A stretch of DNA of 64,000 bases from Plicaturopsis crispa FD-325 SS-3 (lineage: Eukaryota; Basidiomycota; Agaricomycetes; Amylocorticiales; Amylocorticiaceae): positions 1,414,893-1,478,892 of the forward strand of contig KN832555.1 in the NCBI GenBank assembly GCA_000827205.1. Direction: 5' to 3'. The position numbers were made by a program, and so were the translations under genes. The notes under the pieces are model-generated. The model was given only the letters and a program-made list of their open reading frames with translations. It did not search any database and was not told the origin of the DNA. The stretch's first letter is position 1; every line of letters begins with the position of its first letter. Positions 51,067 to 63,566 of the stretch are shown piece by piece.

Positions 51067-51389
51067 GATATCGGACTTTTCCTTGTTTTTTTTGTATCTG
51101 TGTATTCCTATGAGGAGCCTCCTGCTAAACCATCTATCTCCTGCTCGCTCCCTAATATCAATTTTCCTCGAGCACCTGTCCGTCCATCCTTCGCGTGGTA
51201 GGATAAGTGTTCGCGTACACCGCTATAGTGTAAGGATCTGGTGGTGTCGCAAAGGGGGTAAGTGCTGCGAGGCTATGTGGAGTCGGCATATGCGATGTGT
51301 AGGGCATTCTGCACGAACACTCAACCGCGGTTCGTAATGTGCAAAATGAATCTACTCACCGGGTGGTATCGAGCTGCCTGACGCCAAAT
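51067..51389. other. Short convergent intergenic region, no gene seen
   Basis: 323 bp between the PRP22 stop and the NXT1-like stop. A pyrimidine-rich tail of PRP22 3' UTR is visible near 51080-51150. Nothing else was recognised. Confidence 0.45.
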
Positions 51390-51985
51390 TTATCCAACGA
51401 ATCTCATGGAGTCTGCGTTCACGTAGTATTTGGCGACCTCTCCCGTTTTCGTGGGCGGTGCTGTTGGATCAGGGACGAGCATGAACGTCTGGGAGAAAAC
51501 TCGAGGTTGGCCGTCGATTGATTTTGCAGGTGTCGCTGCCGGATTTCCGGAAGGCCCTTTGCCATGAACGACGTTCCCCGAGACTGTTACGAGGAGCGAC
51601 GGCGGTTGGCTACCTACATCATTGCCAATTGTAAGAAAGCCATATAGCAAGCGAGGAAGCGAAATTTACCTGGTATAGGATGGCAGTCGAAGGACTGAAC
51701 GTCGTGTTTCGTTGGCGGCATCTTCTGTATCAGGTCCTTCACGCCATCTGAACCTTGGTACGGTTTCCCATTCCACGCAAGCGAGGAGGTGGGCCGGTAA
51801 AATTTGGGCAGATCCTCCACGCGCGTAGGGGAATCGTATGTGGTGTAATAGACGCGTTGGAAGTGGTCCGCAGCTCTAGTCGCGATCTCGATGCTAAAGA
51901 AATGTTAGCGGCGCGTTTCCCCTGTATTTTGGAATGGCGAGAATACCTACTCTTTCCGAGTCAACATCGTCGTTGTGGTGGCCAT
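51390..51985 (-). CDS. NXT1: NTF2-like mRNA export factor NXT1 (p15) type
   Basis: Three exons. The first encodes MATTTTMLTRKD. The second gives IEIATRAADHFQRVYYTTYD, LPKFYRPTSSLAWNGKPYQG and PPTKHDVQSFDCHPIPG. The last gives QPPSLLVTVSGNVVHGKGPS and RVFSQTFMLVPDPTAPP, ending DSMRFVG. The order of the NTF2 fold motifs (FYxxxS-LxWNG, QSFDCHPIP, LLVTVSG, FSQTFMLVPD) matches NXT1/p15, the partner of the general mRNA export receptor NXF1/Mex67. The insert in the C-terminal half is longer than in animal p15. A general NTF2-like protein of other function cannot be excluded, but the order and spacing favour NXT1. Confidence 0.86.
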
Positions 51986-52082
51986 GGCTGTCGACGGCGA
52001 AAAGAAAGAACTGACTCCGACGCCGATCTTGAAAGTCGCGCCAGAGTCACATGCCGGCTGTCCTCCTCAGCCTCCGACGCCC
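51986..52082. promoter_or_regulatory. Bidirectional promoter NXT1 / ISC1
   Basis: Only 97 bp between divergent start codons, the shortest shared promoter in the window. Confidence 0.55.
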
Positions 52083-53612
52083 ATGTCCGCCAGTCAAATT
52101 CGTGTTCTTACTCTGAATTGCTGGTCCGCCGCTTAAATCATTACCTTGACTATATCGTTGACGTTGGAACCCGCAGGGGCCTGAAGTTCGTTTCCAAAAA
52201 TCGGAATGAACGCGTTGCTGCCATCGCGCGTGCTCTCAGTGACGCGGACCACGACATTGTAGCATTGCAAGAACTCTGGGTCTTCTCGGACTACGAGCAT
52301 GTGAGGGACAGCGTGTCAAATAAACTACCCTATGCAAAATTCTTCTACAGGTGTGTACCAACGAGGGCGATGCGAGTATATTTAACGAGCTCGACCACTT
52401 AGCGGCGCACTTGGGGCCGGCCTGGTCATATTTTCTCGGTGGCCTATCGTTGCGTCGTCCGTGTATCCATACGCATTGAACGGGGCGCCGACAGACGTCA
52501 TCGCAGGTGACTGGTTTGTAGGCAAAGCAGCCGCTAGCGTTGTCATCGCCCATCCTATCCTAGGCCAAGTCCAGATATTCAATACCCATGTACGTTTATT
52601 GTCCCCACCACATTTTTCATCCGCTAAAATATACAAGCTTTTCGCCAAAGGAGGAGAAGGTGGCCCCGAGCACCACAGGGCTCATCGGCTAGTAAACTCA
52701 TGGGAGTTCGCCAAACTTGTGAGGACAGCCGCCGAGCTAGGTCGCTATGTCATCGCCGTGAGCATCAAGCGTTCCATTATCTGCTCCTGCAAGGTCTCAA
52801 ACATGACCCAGGCTGGCGATTTTAACAGTGTTCCGACCAGCCTCCCCATGGAAATCATCCGTGACCATACTGGTTTAACAGACGCATGGGCCGTGTCCCA
52901 TCCGAATGCCCCTGCATCTACGACCAATGCCTTGGAAGCCATTCATAAATTTGGCGTCACAGCGGACTCTCCTCTCAATTCGTATTCTGCAGGAAAGCCC
53001 CTCGAGCCATACGCCCGCAAATTCATGGGTAAACGCCTCGACTACGTGTTCTTCCGCCACCCACCCCCATCCACGACTTCCGATGTATTACCTACATTGA
53101 CCTGCACGCAATCTCGCGTCGCGTTTACCGACAAGGTTCCCGGCGCGGATTTCTCATACTCTGACCACTTCGGGCTCGAGGCTACGCTAGAGATACAGCA
53201 GGGCTCCGCCGACGCCACCGACGCGATACCTCCATCGACGCAGCTCTCGGCTGCAGCTATTACCAAGACGATCCAAGCGCTGACAGCGTGCTATCGATTC
53301 TCGCGCACGCGCGGCCGCAACGAGCTGAGCGTCTTCGGGCTGTGCGTCCTCACGCTCTTCGGGCTCATCATAGGCTCGGCATGGCTCCCGCACTCCTGGA
53401 TCAACCCTATCTTCGTCCTGTTCACCGTGTTTGTCGCTTGGCTGGGCACCACCATGCTGTACGAAGGGTTCCTGTACGGGCGGTGGGAGCTCAACGCACT
53501 CATGAACGTCATAGAGGAGCTGGAGATACACAGGAAAAGTGTCCATGACACGCCCGAGTCAAGCAGAGGCGTGTTGGATGCTGGAGAGGACGGATACGCG
53601 TTTTCGCCTTGA
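52083..53612 (+). CDS. ISC1: Neutral sphingomyelinase / inositol phosphosphingolipid phospholipase C
   Basis: The ATG at 52083 opens MSASQIRVLTLNCW, and a short intron joins it to GLKFVSKNRNERVAAIARAL. Catalytic DNase I-like motifs follow: LQELWVFSDYEHV (metal-binding Glu), FSRWPIVASSVYPYALNG, NTHLFA, AGDFNSVPTSLP, KRLDYVFF and FSYSDHFGLEATL (catalytic SDH). The C-terminus has two hydrophobic segments (FGLCVLTLFGLIIGSAW and NPIFVLFTVFVAWLGTTMLY), as in Isc1 and mammalian nSMase2-related enzymes. Isc1 cleaves inositol phosphoceramides to ceramide at ER and mitochondrial membranes. An upstream ATG near 52053 is out of frame. A second ceramide-metabolism gene, the ceramidase, lies 12 kb away. 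Confidence 0.92.
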
Positions 53613-53855
53613 CTACACGAGATATGTGGGTTGCAATAAATACACAGGACCTTTGCCATTCGTTCCTGGGTATTGAATTCCTATTACAACAGCTATACTA
53701 AGAGCAAGCCTTCAGTAACATTATGACGGCGAGTACAGTAGAGTACAGTGCATCGATATGTCAATGAGTACAATGATACAATACACCGCATGCAATTGAT
53801 AAGTAAAAAAATGTCAGGCTATGAACAAGAGATGCGAGTGGGTGATACGAGAATA

Positions 53856-56229
53856 TCATCGCTTCGGCTGATATATAATCGTCTGGTTTGCAGGGCCATG
53901 ATTCCACTGCTCGACGAGTGATGTGATGTCTGGGTGACTCAGCCCCCGGCGTATGCTGGGCGAAGGCGGCGGGGACGTCAGGCTAGACATGCCCATGGAG
54001 ACGGTGTTGAACCGCGGGTGGGCATTGGTACTGGAGCGGGCTTGGCCCGAGTCCGTATGGGAGGAATTCCTGGAGAGTACAGGTGTCGCTGTCCGTGTGA
54101 GCGATGGACGTGGTGCGGTATCACGAGCGAAGAGGGAGAGGGTTGATTTAATGCGCCGCATACCGGTAGAATCGGGTGGCGAGGAAGTCACCGTATGCGC
54201 ACGAGGACGGTGTGGCTTAGACGACTCCGCCTCGTCTTCGCTCGGGCACGATGACAAAGCTGGCGTGGGTGACGCGTTAGTGGCTTTCTGCCAGCTCGAA
54301 TCGTCTTCGGAGCTGTTCGCGTCGCTCTCTCTGCGCCTGTCCTGCTCCTCGACCTCTCGACCTGCAGCGATCTCGACACCATCCCCGCTGACGATGCGCG
54401 CCTGGTCATTGTCGATCTCATCGTCAAGCTTCGATTCCACCGCATCGCCAAAGGATTGGGGTACTTTGACTTGGTGGGCTGGAATGGTGGTTCGGACGAA
54501 CTCCCTGCAGGATAAAAATGCACGCTTAGAAGCATCCAGGAAGGGATATGCCTGGAATACATGGATCTGGAAACGTGTCAGTGCAAGCGTGACGGAAAAC
54601 TGGTAGGCTGGACTCACAGCATCCTCATATAGCTCATGCTTGACTTCGACACCTGCAAGGGTTGCTTTATGAGCCAATAAAGTAATCTCGTCCCTCAGGA
54701 TCTCCGCGTCCCCGGCTTGAATGAGAAGGGGAGGCAAGCCCTTGAAGTCGCCGAATAGCGGACTAGCATAAGGGTGCGTCAGATATTGTTCCATCCCCAT
54801 TCCCAGGTACAAGGAAACTGGGTTTAGATGGTCGTCTGGGGCAGCGAGAGGCACGACGTCGAAGGGCGCGTTACTCTCGATTGATTCACAGCTCATTGTA
54901 AGATCTGTACGGGCGTTCCGTCAGACCCCGCAACGACAACGCGTACAGCAGTATTGGGGAGACTCACCGACCCATGGACACATAAGTATCGCACCGGAAG
55001 GCAACGGGTAATCGTTGTCCCGCAGATACATCAGCAATGCAAGAGACAGACCGCCCCCGGCACTGTCCCCCGCTATCACGATGTTCTCTGGTGGTATGTG
55101 GAGGTCCTCAGTAAGACGGAGGTACGCGCAAACACAATCGTGCAGCGGGCCGGGGAAGACGGTCTCGGGTGCCAATCGATAATCCAACGCTGAAGCCGCA
55201 TGTGTGTGAGCATTAGCTCGAAGTCCGATCATAGGAGACGGTCATCAGACGTACCAAAAACACGAGCATCGGCGTATTTCGACAGCGGGATGGATATGAT
55301 CCTCTGTGCGGCCGCGCTGGAGACATAATACGCCCCTGTGACCATGCAACTTTAGCTCTTCTGAGTTCCCCGCCCCAGGAAGTCGAAAGGGCTCACCTCC
55401 GTGCAAATATAGTACGACCGTGTGCGGCTGTGGCTTCCTCTTTCCGGATCCTGGTGTTTCCCCACCCTGCTGACCTTCCGTGGTTCTCCCAGCCTTCCAT
55501 TCCGCTTGAAGTCTCTGCCAGAGGCGTTTGCCCACGACCCATTCCCCGGAGAGCTGCCTTCCGCCTGTCTCCTGAGCGTCGTACTCCGCGAGTATGCCCC
55601 TTAACTTGCGCTTCCGGACGCGGAAGGTTACTGGGGTCACTAACGCGTCGGATGGGAGTGGGACGAAGCCCGCGAGACTCATGGCTAGACGGATCATGGC
55701 CTGTGTTTGATATTGCGCGGCGAAGTCAGGGAAGGATAATGGTGTCGAATGCAGAGCGAGGTACTCACGACATTCGCAAGAGCTGAGTGCCGGCCGACAT
55801 CTCTCATGAGGGAGGTAATGATCGTCATCTCCACCCCCCAAGACGGCCGTCTAGGGCCCCATATGTGGTGGTACAGGACGTCCCTAGTCAATATCGTAGC
55901 TGTCCCAGTGCATATTTTAGCCAATATCTCGAAACGACAAACAAACGCGAATGAAGCCTAGACATTGCAGAGTCCCTCGGGTATCCAGAAACGCGACACT
56001 CACCTTTATTAGCAACGAACGCCCCATACTTCCACAGATCGCGGACCCTAAGGGGCCGATACTCTTGCGGCCGTATGCGCGGGTCGACCCTCGACGACGG
56101 GGGCTGGATCCCGGGCGTCTCATAGTGTATAAGCAGGGACGACAGCGTCGGTTTCGACGCCGGAGGATATTCCTCAGCGGCTGGTTCGACGTATAATCGT
56201 TGGAGCGGCCACGGAAGGGAGATGTGCAT
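53856..56229 (-). CDS. HSL-family alpha/beta hydrolase with long disordered tail
   Basis: The start at 56229 gives MHISLPWPLQRLYVEPAAEE. The oxyanion motif HGG (VVLYLHGGAYY after splicing) and nucleophile motif GDSAGGGLSLALL place it in the hormone-sensitive-lipase/steroid deacetylase-type group (abhydrolase_3). ALDYRLAPETVFPGPLHDCV lies between them. Further on are YASPLFGDFKGLPPLLIQAG with the acid D, and a catalytic His region joined as ELYEDAIHVFQAYPFL. After the hydrolase ends there are some 230 extra residues rich in Ser, Glu and Pro (for example KSTLSLFARDTAPRP, SLTSPPPSPSIRRGLSH), likely phosphorylated. Esterase or lipase is expected; the substrate is unknown. About six introns. Confidence 0.88.
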
Positions 56230-56548
56230 GGCGAGCCAGAGTCATGCCACAGACGTGGCCAATGGAGGGGTTATGAGTGAGGTACGTGCGCCGATAGAGG
56301 GCTCGGATGTTTGATACGGAAAGAGAGAGCGTAGGGGAGGAGACGGGGATGAAAGGAGAAAGGAGAAAGAGAGAGAGAGGATGCGTTGGGTGTTTCGCCG
56401 CTGGAGACTTTTTGCTCGGACCGTAGGAGGGTACTTTGAGGGGTCGTTTACCCCGGATACATCATCGATTCATTATGCCCTGTCGTCGCTCGCGTGGGGC
56501 CTCGTTCCTACTTGGCTACACGGCCAGGAAGTGGAGATGAGTTTAAAC

Positions 56549-56660
56549 CGTGTTGACGGCCGTATGCGTTCAACTCGAGTTCGGAAAATAATAGCTGCAT
56601 TTTATCACCCACAGGTTGAACACGCATTTGATCAAACTCGCGTTCAACTCGTCTTCGGCT
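56549..56660. repeat. GTTCAACTCG motif cluster 1
   Basis: The words GCGTTCAACTCG, GGTTGAACACG and CGCGTTCAACTCG occur within about 110 bp, in both orientations. The motif is shared with a larger cluster at 57468-57652. Confidence 0.55.
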
Positions 56661-57467
56661 AGCATTCGGACCGATTTCGACCGACAGCTGCTGGCAACCG
56701 TTCGCGGTCGCTCGCCCGTCGAAATTCTCTATACCCCGGCGCATTGCCTCATTCACAACTGGTAGAATAGGGAATAAAATATTATTATGACTACAGTACG
56801 GTACATTGAGTCTACTCTACAAGGCTATAAGAAATCTACAGCCTCGAGAGGCATGGGAGCCCTGAGAGCTCTCGTCGGACTTAGTGGACGCGGCGGACAC
56901 TGGCGACGGGCGCAGGCATCGAGACCCATGAGCGGCGGGCCGGTGCTTATCACAGCTGTGGCTTCATACGCGAGCTCGACGCGTCTTTCCACGACGGGGA
57001 CGACATAGCTGCACAAACTTGGTTAGTCAAGAGGGTCATGTCAATGGAGAGAAGGCGTACCGCCTTGAACTAGCCGTAGCACACTCTGACCCCCGAGCAT
57101 GTGACTGCAGCAGTTTAGCATCGTGAGTTTAAGTCATTGCAACAGGCGAATGACGCACTCACCGGTCAAGACACCAGACTGTTGTGCAACGGCAGACTGG
57201 GGCACGGGAAGCGTGTTAGCTTGCGAGCAATGAGCGGCGAGAGATAACTCCTTGATGGCTCACAAGAGGACAGACGCGGGGGACTTGTCCGCAGAGGGAT
57301 GGCGGAAGAGTGGGAAAGAGGGAAGAGGAGGGGCGCCGAAGGGGCGCGAAGTTTTGAAGGGAGCAACTGTACAGTTTTCCGGAATATTCCGCAGCCACTC
57401 GACAGCTGACGTGGCACGGCGGGCAACAGCGGACGCAAAAGGCGGCGCTGGAGCCGATGTGGTCGAG

Positions 57468-57652
57468 GTGTTGAACGCGAGTGACAGTTTGTGTTGAACG
57501 CGACATCGACGCGACGCGCGTTGAACTCGAAAGTGCAACTCGCTTTGCACATGAGCCGAGTGCATCCGAAATCAAATCGAGTTCATTTCGCGCTCAACAC
57601 AAGACCAGATTTACGTTCAACTCCAAATCAGATTGGACGTGTTCAACTCATA
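57468..57652. repeat. GTTGAAC motif cluster 2
   Basis: Across 185 bp the sequence repeats GTTGAACGCG (twice), GCGTTGAACTCG, GCGCTCAACAC, GTTCAACTCC and GTTCAACTCA. These alternate with CGAGTT or GTGCAACTCG words. A degenerate minisatellite or a dense transcription-factor site array are both possible. Confidence 0.6.
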
Positions 57653-58086
57653 CGAGTCTCTGGCCGTGTAACCAATAGCATGCCGCGTGTAACTGTAAGT
57701 ATGAAGCCTGTCCGGCTTAAAACAAAATCGAGGAGGTTTAGGTGTAGGTCGACCATAGCGGATGTGCATATAGAGCTCAAAAATGCACACGACTCGGCCT
57801 CACTGACCTTACCCGAGAAGACCGCTGTTAAACAGATATTCCTCCTCGTTCCTAGATATCAGATACCTTGGCAAGTAGTTGTTACCGTTAGATTGTTAAC
57901 TGGGCGCTCGGTTGACCCAAGTCTTATCATATGAAGCAACGCCCTACAGACGTCTCTATTACATAGCACAACTCAACAACGCGCCCAGTGAATACAACGG
58001 TGATAATTATCCATTTACAACACAAAGGGCGGCGGCCTAACGTCTCGTCGACAGAAATTCCACGCACAGAGGCAGGCGTATAGTAT

Positions 58087-59879
<1,793 letters not shown>

Positions 59880-60518
59880 GGTGGGAGGGAAAGGGGGTTA
59901 CGACAACGGGACAGGATGCATCGCGAAGACTTTAAGTTTTTCCATCGGGGGCAAGCATCCATAGAGATCATGTGACTGGATAGCGACTGACTAAATTGGG
60001 GGCCGTCAATTGAGAGGCTTTCATTGGCGCAGTTCGTTAGGGCTCACGCATCCCGCATATGTTGCTCTACACGCTAATTAAAGTTGCTCGGAATGGGAAC
60101 AACAAGCACTAAGAGAAATATCGACTCTAAAATGGAAGCTTTGAAGGGGTTGTAAGAGGACCCCCGTATTCACGGAAGTGCATGTGTTCGCGGCGGCTGC
60201 GAAACGGACCGTGCAAGCCATCGTTGACTGGGCGGCGCAACATTGATCAGCTTAGACACAAGGCCATGGAGGAAGCGGCGCATGCCCAAATGAAGGGGAA
60301 ATGTCCGAGTCGGGAGAAACAGCACGTACAATCGCACGTTTGTACTTGTCAAGCTGTACCCACCCGCTTGCTGGTAGCTGCAAAGGCTTGGATGCATTTC
60401 AGCAAAAATTTCCGAAGGATGATAGCTGAGGGTTGTATATGGCCAATCCATAGGAATCACAATACGGTTACAAGAGGATAGAGGATGCACACGACACGAC
60501 ACACGAAAAAACAGCCAA
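59880..60518. other. Intergenic region between MetAP2 and histone H4
   Basis: 640 bp upstream of the MetAP2 start and downstream of the H4 stop. Open frames of about 100 codons exist on both strands but carry no motif. No gene was recognised. Confidence 0.45.
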
Positions 60519-60660
60519 TCAAGCACCGAAACCGTACAGCGTACGCCCACTGCGCTTCAGAGCGTAGACGACATCGAGAGCAGTCACGGTTTTGCTAAAA
60601 GGATGACGAGGACATAAGTACGATTCGCGGTTGCACAGAGAAAGGAGAACGCACCGCTTC

Positions 60661-60701
<41 letters not shown>

Positions 60702-61003
60702 GAGGAAGATCTTGAGGACACCACGAGTCTCCTCGTAGATAAGGCCAGAGATACGCTTTACGCCTCCACGACGCGCGAGACGACGAATAGCCTAGAGGAC
60801 GCAACCAGTCAGCGAGGAGTAGGGTGGGGTACAGATGGCACATACGGGCTTAGTGATACCCTGAATGTTGTCACGAAGAATCTTGCGGTGACGCTTGGCA
60901 CCGCCCTTTCCGAGACCCTATATCCAACCCTTGGTCAATTTCTTCGAATCCTGAAGTAGAGCGGGCGCATCCGTACCTTTCCACCTTTACCGCGTCCAGA
61001 CAT
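60519..61003 (-). CDS. HHF: Histone H4
   Basis: After splicing the protein is the 103-codon-type H4: [53 protein letters not shown] and [14 protein letters not shown], then [20 protein letters not shown] and GFGA. The first exon covers only the first nine codons (61003-60977), and further short introns follow after ITKP and after AKR. Intron-bearing H4 genes are normal in filamentous fungi, unlike animals and yeast. No H3 partner is present within the window; the other side is RIB7, transcribed divergently. Confidence 0.97.
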
Positions 61004-61330
61004 TGTTATAAGGGTGAGGAGAGTAGGTCGTGTGAGTGGCGACGAGGCAAAAAGTGGCGGCGGTGGCTAGAGGATGTGGTGGTCGAGAGCAAAGACGTTC
61101 GTTTGGCTGTTTACCGTTGTCGTCGTTTAAGTGCCCCTGCGCCCTCACGTGAGTCGCGTACCCGACTCCCGATTCCGACCCGTCGTCGCGCCACCGTCCT
61201 TCAACGAGCTCAACGTTCCCGGAATCTACCTCGCAGCGATCTTGCAGTCGAACGCTACGGTGCTGCTCAGCTTCAATACTGTAATTGCGTCTTCAAATAA
61301 CATACTTGTTGCGCTCTCGAACGGCTTCAC
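61004..61330. promoter_or_regulatory. Divergent promoter region, histone H4 / RIB7
   Basis: 327 bp between the two start codons. An upstream open frame on the plus strand (from about 61131, with MPLRPHVSRVPD) has no motif and is likely leader sequence. Cell-cycle elements for H4 should lie here but none could be named by eye. Confidence 0.45.
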
Positions 61331-62378
61331 ATGGCTACGCCCGCAGGAGCACCCATCCCACCAGAATTCCTAACATCAATCCTTGACCAACGATCCCCAA
61401 GCTCAGGCGACCGACCCTATGTGACCCTGACCTTCGCGCAGTCCATCGATGCCAAAATCGCCGGTGTAGGCGGGAAGCAATTGATCCTAAGCGGCCACGA
61501 AAGTATGGTGATGACCCATTGGTGAGCACCATACCTCTACTATTACTCGAACGGACCAGATCAACTGTTATCCTAAGTTTAGGATGAGGACGATGCACGA
61601 CGGGATACTGATTGGCATCGGGACTGCACTCAATGATGATCCACAGTTTAATAGTGAGTGCAATGATATCAGTGATCATGCATTTTGACGAACCTAACCT
61701 TTATATTCCTTGAAGCTCGGCATCTTCCTCCCCTTCCACAGGACGTTACAGATCCCAAACGACACCATCTTCCGCGCCCGATCATATTGGACACACATTT
61801 GCGCTTTTCACCCACGTCCAAGCTTGCCAAAAATTACGCATCCGGGCACGGAAGACGTCCCTGGATAATCACTGCTGCGCCACCCAAAGACGCGCTGCCA
61901 AACGACGACTGGGCGAAGCGCAAGGCCGTGCTGACGGAAGCGGGGGTAACAGTCCTCGAAGTTGCGAGTGTCAATGGTTAGCCCTCTTTCCATATGCGGG
62001 TTCTACGGGGCCTTATTTATCACCACCAGGACGCCTCTCAATCTCTTCCATACTCACGAAGCTCCGCGAGGCGGGGATCATGTCCCTCATGGTCGAGGGT
62101 GGTGCCCGCATCATCAACGCTTTTCTCTCCGAGGCCGCCTTGTCCAGTCGTGGGGGTACAAGTATCGTAGATACCCTGATCGTGACTGTGGCCCCCGTAT
62201 TCGTCGGGTCCGACGGAGTAGGCTATGGTCTCGGTGCCGCAGAGCAGGTAAGCATATTGGGATATGAACAAGCTACCTGTCTAACGGTGTACGTGTGGGT
62301 TAGATGCCAGCATTGCGCCATCTGCGTACGGAGGTGCTGGGCAAGGATACAGTGGTAGCGCTCGCCGTCGGTTCTTAA
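61331..62378 (+). CDS. RIB7: Riboflavin pathway reductase RIB7
   Basis: About five exons. The ATG at 61331 opens MATPAGAPIPPEFLTSILDQ, followed by RPYVTLTFAQSIDAKIAGVG, ESMVMTHWMRTMHDGILIGI, GTALNDDPQFN, HLPRPIILDTHLRFSPTSKL, PWIITAAPP, GIMSLMVEGGARIINAFL, VDTLIVTVAPVFVGSDGVGY and a last exon MPALRHLRTEVLGKDTV ending with TAA at 62376-62378. These are the motifs of the RibD C-terminal-like NADPH-dependent reductase acting on 2,5-diamino-6-ribosylamino-4(3H)-pyrimidinone 5'-phosphate, the second step of riboflavin synthesis in fungi. Upstream open frames from 61131 are read as 5' UTR. It shares a roughly 330-bp divergent promoter region with H4. Confidence 0.94.
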
Positions 62379-63566
62379 CGCGCGTTTGCGCATGCCAGCT
62401 CTCAGGTATGATTGCCAATTTCATGAGAGTAACATGTTAATCTCTGGCTTGTACTTACAGACGAATGCCCGCTAGCATTGTTTGAAGAACGACTGGCAGT
62501 GTCACTTTTCCTTCTTCGTTGTCCCCAGTCGATTTACCTTCTGGCCTTGTGTGCTAGCCTGCTTAGTGTTCAGACTCTCCCCATAATAGTTAATTGGTGC
62601 GTCTGCCAGGAAGTTTAATGTGTATTTTTTTGTTCGCCGTTAAGTAAGCCTACCAAGCAGCCCCGGATGATTCACATCTGTTCATCAGTCTTTCTACGAT
62701 ATACGGCGCCTATCACCCACGTATCGATCCCGACGCGAGCGGTCAGGCTACTAGGCGCCAATCTGCTTAACGGAGTCTCTTCCAGAACGGTATCGACGCA
62801 AAAGAGGGCCCTGGCGCAGCAGCAGCGTGTAGACCGGGGATGTTTTCGAGGTTTCCCATCGGGGGAGAGTAATATGATTGATCTCGCATTTGCTACTACT
62901 TAACCCCGTTTCTGTCGGTTCTATCTGTACTGTACCTGCCGACCATTCCCAACGTTCGACCTTGAGCGACGTATAATATTGGGCAATGCTCTGCAAGTTG
63001 CAATTACAACCTAGTCGATTTCTGTGTGACATGGGCCCGGGCGCGTCGTGGACGCGTAGATAACCGAGTCGGCGACATGATCGAAACATGATAAGCGAAA
63101 CCTCTCACGTCTCAACGACAACGTCAGCTATGACGACCTCCTCGAGCACCTGCCGCTATTTCGACTTGCTGTTTCTCTACGATCTGGGAACGTTTCGACG
63201 CTGCCGAAATTCCCCGTATTGCCCCGTCATCCGCCAGACTCGAAAGGACACAAACCGGGGCAGGCGTTTGGTCAGTTTGGTGTATGCTTTGCGGTTGCAC
63301 GCTTAGATGATGGCAAAAATGAAAAGCCATGACGGGTATCATGACAGCTATAGCCAGAGTTTTGGTCGGTTTTTGTGCCTCGATGATAGCCAAATATTGG
63401 TAGACTTTTCATTGGACTTGCTTTGGGACTTGCTTTCAACGTTCTGCACCCTTCTCCAGCTTGTCTTCCACACCACACTCGACGTCAACGATGGCGTCTG
63501 CAGCCTCCCTATAATCGATTAGTGCTGGTCACATACATTCTTGCAGGATCATCGCAGTGTTCCATA
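62379..63566. other. Gene-poor stretch upstream of the right-end gene
   Basis: 1.19 kb. Short open frames at 62667-63520 lack motifs. A frame at 63088-63306 beginning MISETSHVSTTTSAMTTSSS is Ser/Thr-rich, but I cannot link it to the next gene. Nothing else was recognised. Confidence 0.45.

Larger units (their letters stand above)
56230..58086. other. Gene-poor stretch with GTTGAAC/GTTCAAC motif clusters
   Basis: 1.86 kb between the hydrolase start and the MetAP2 stop. Two clusters of GTTGAAC or GTTCAAC words (56549-56660 and 57468-57652) are listed separately. Between them the minus strand has consecutive good splice signals near 57225-57010 (acceptor CCCCAG, donor GTGAGT, acceptor CTGCAG, donor GTACGC, acceptor GTGCAG). 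This hints at a small spliced transcript, but I could not build a convincing protein. Confidence 0.5.

Noticed and set aside
56381-56662. 93-codon plus-strand open frame beside the hydrolase start
   Set aside because: It runs through the GTTCAACTCG motif cluster and has no family resemblance.
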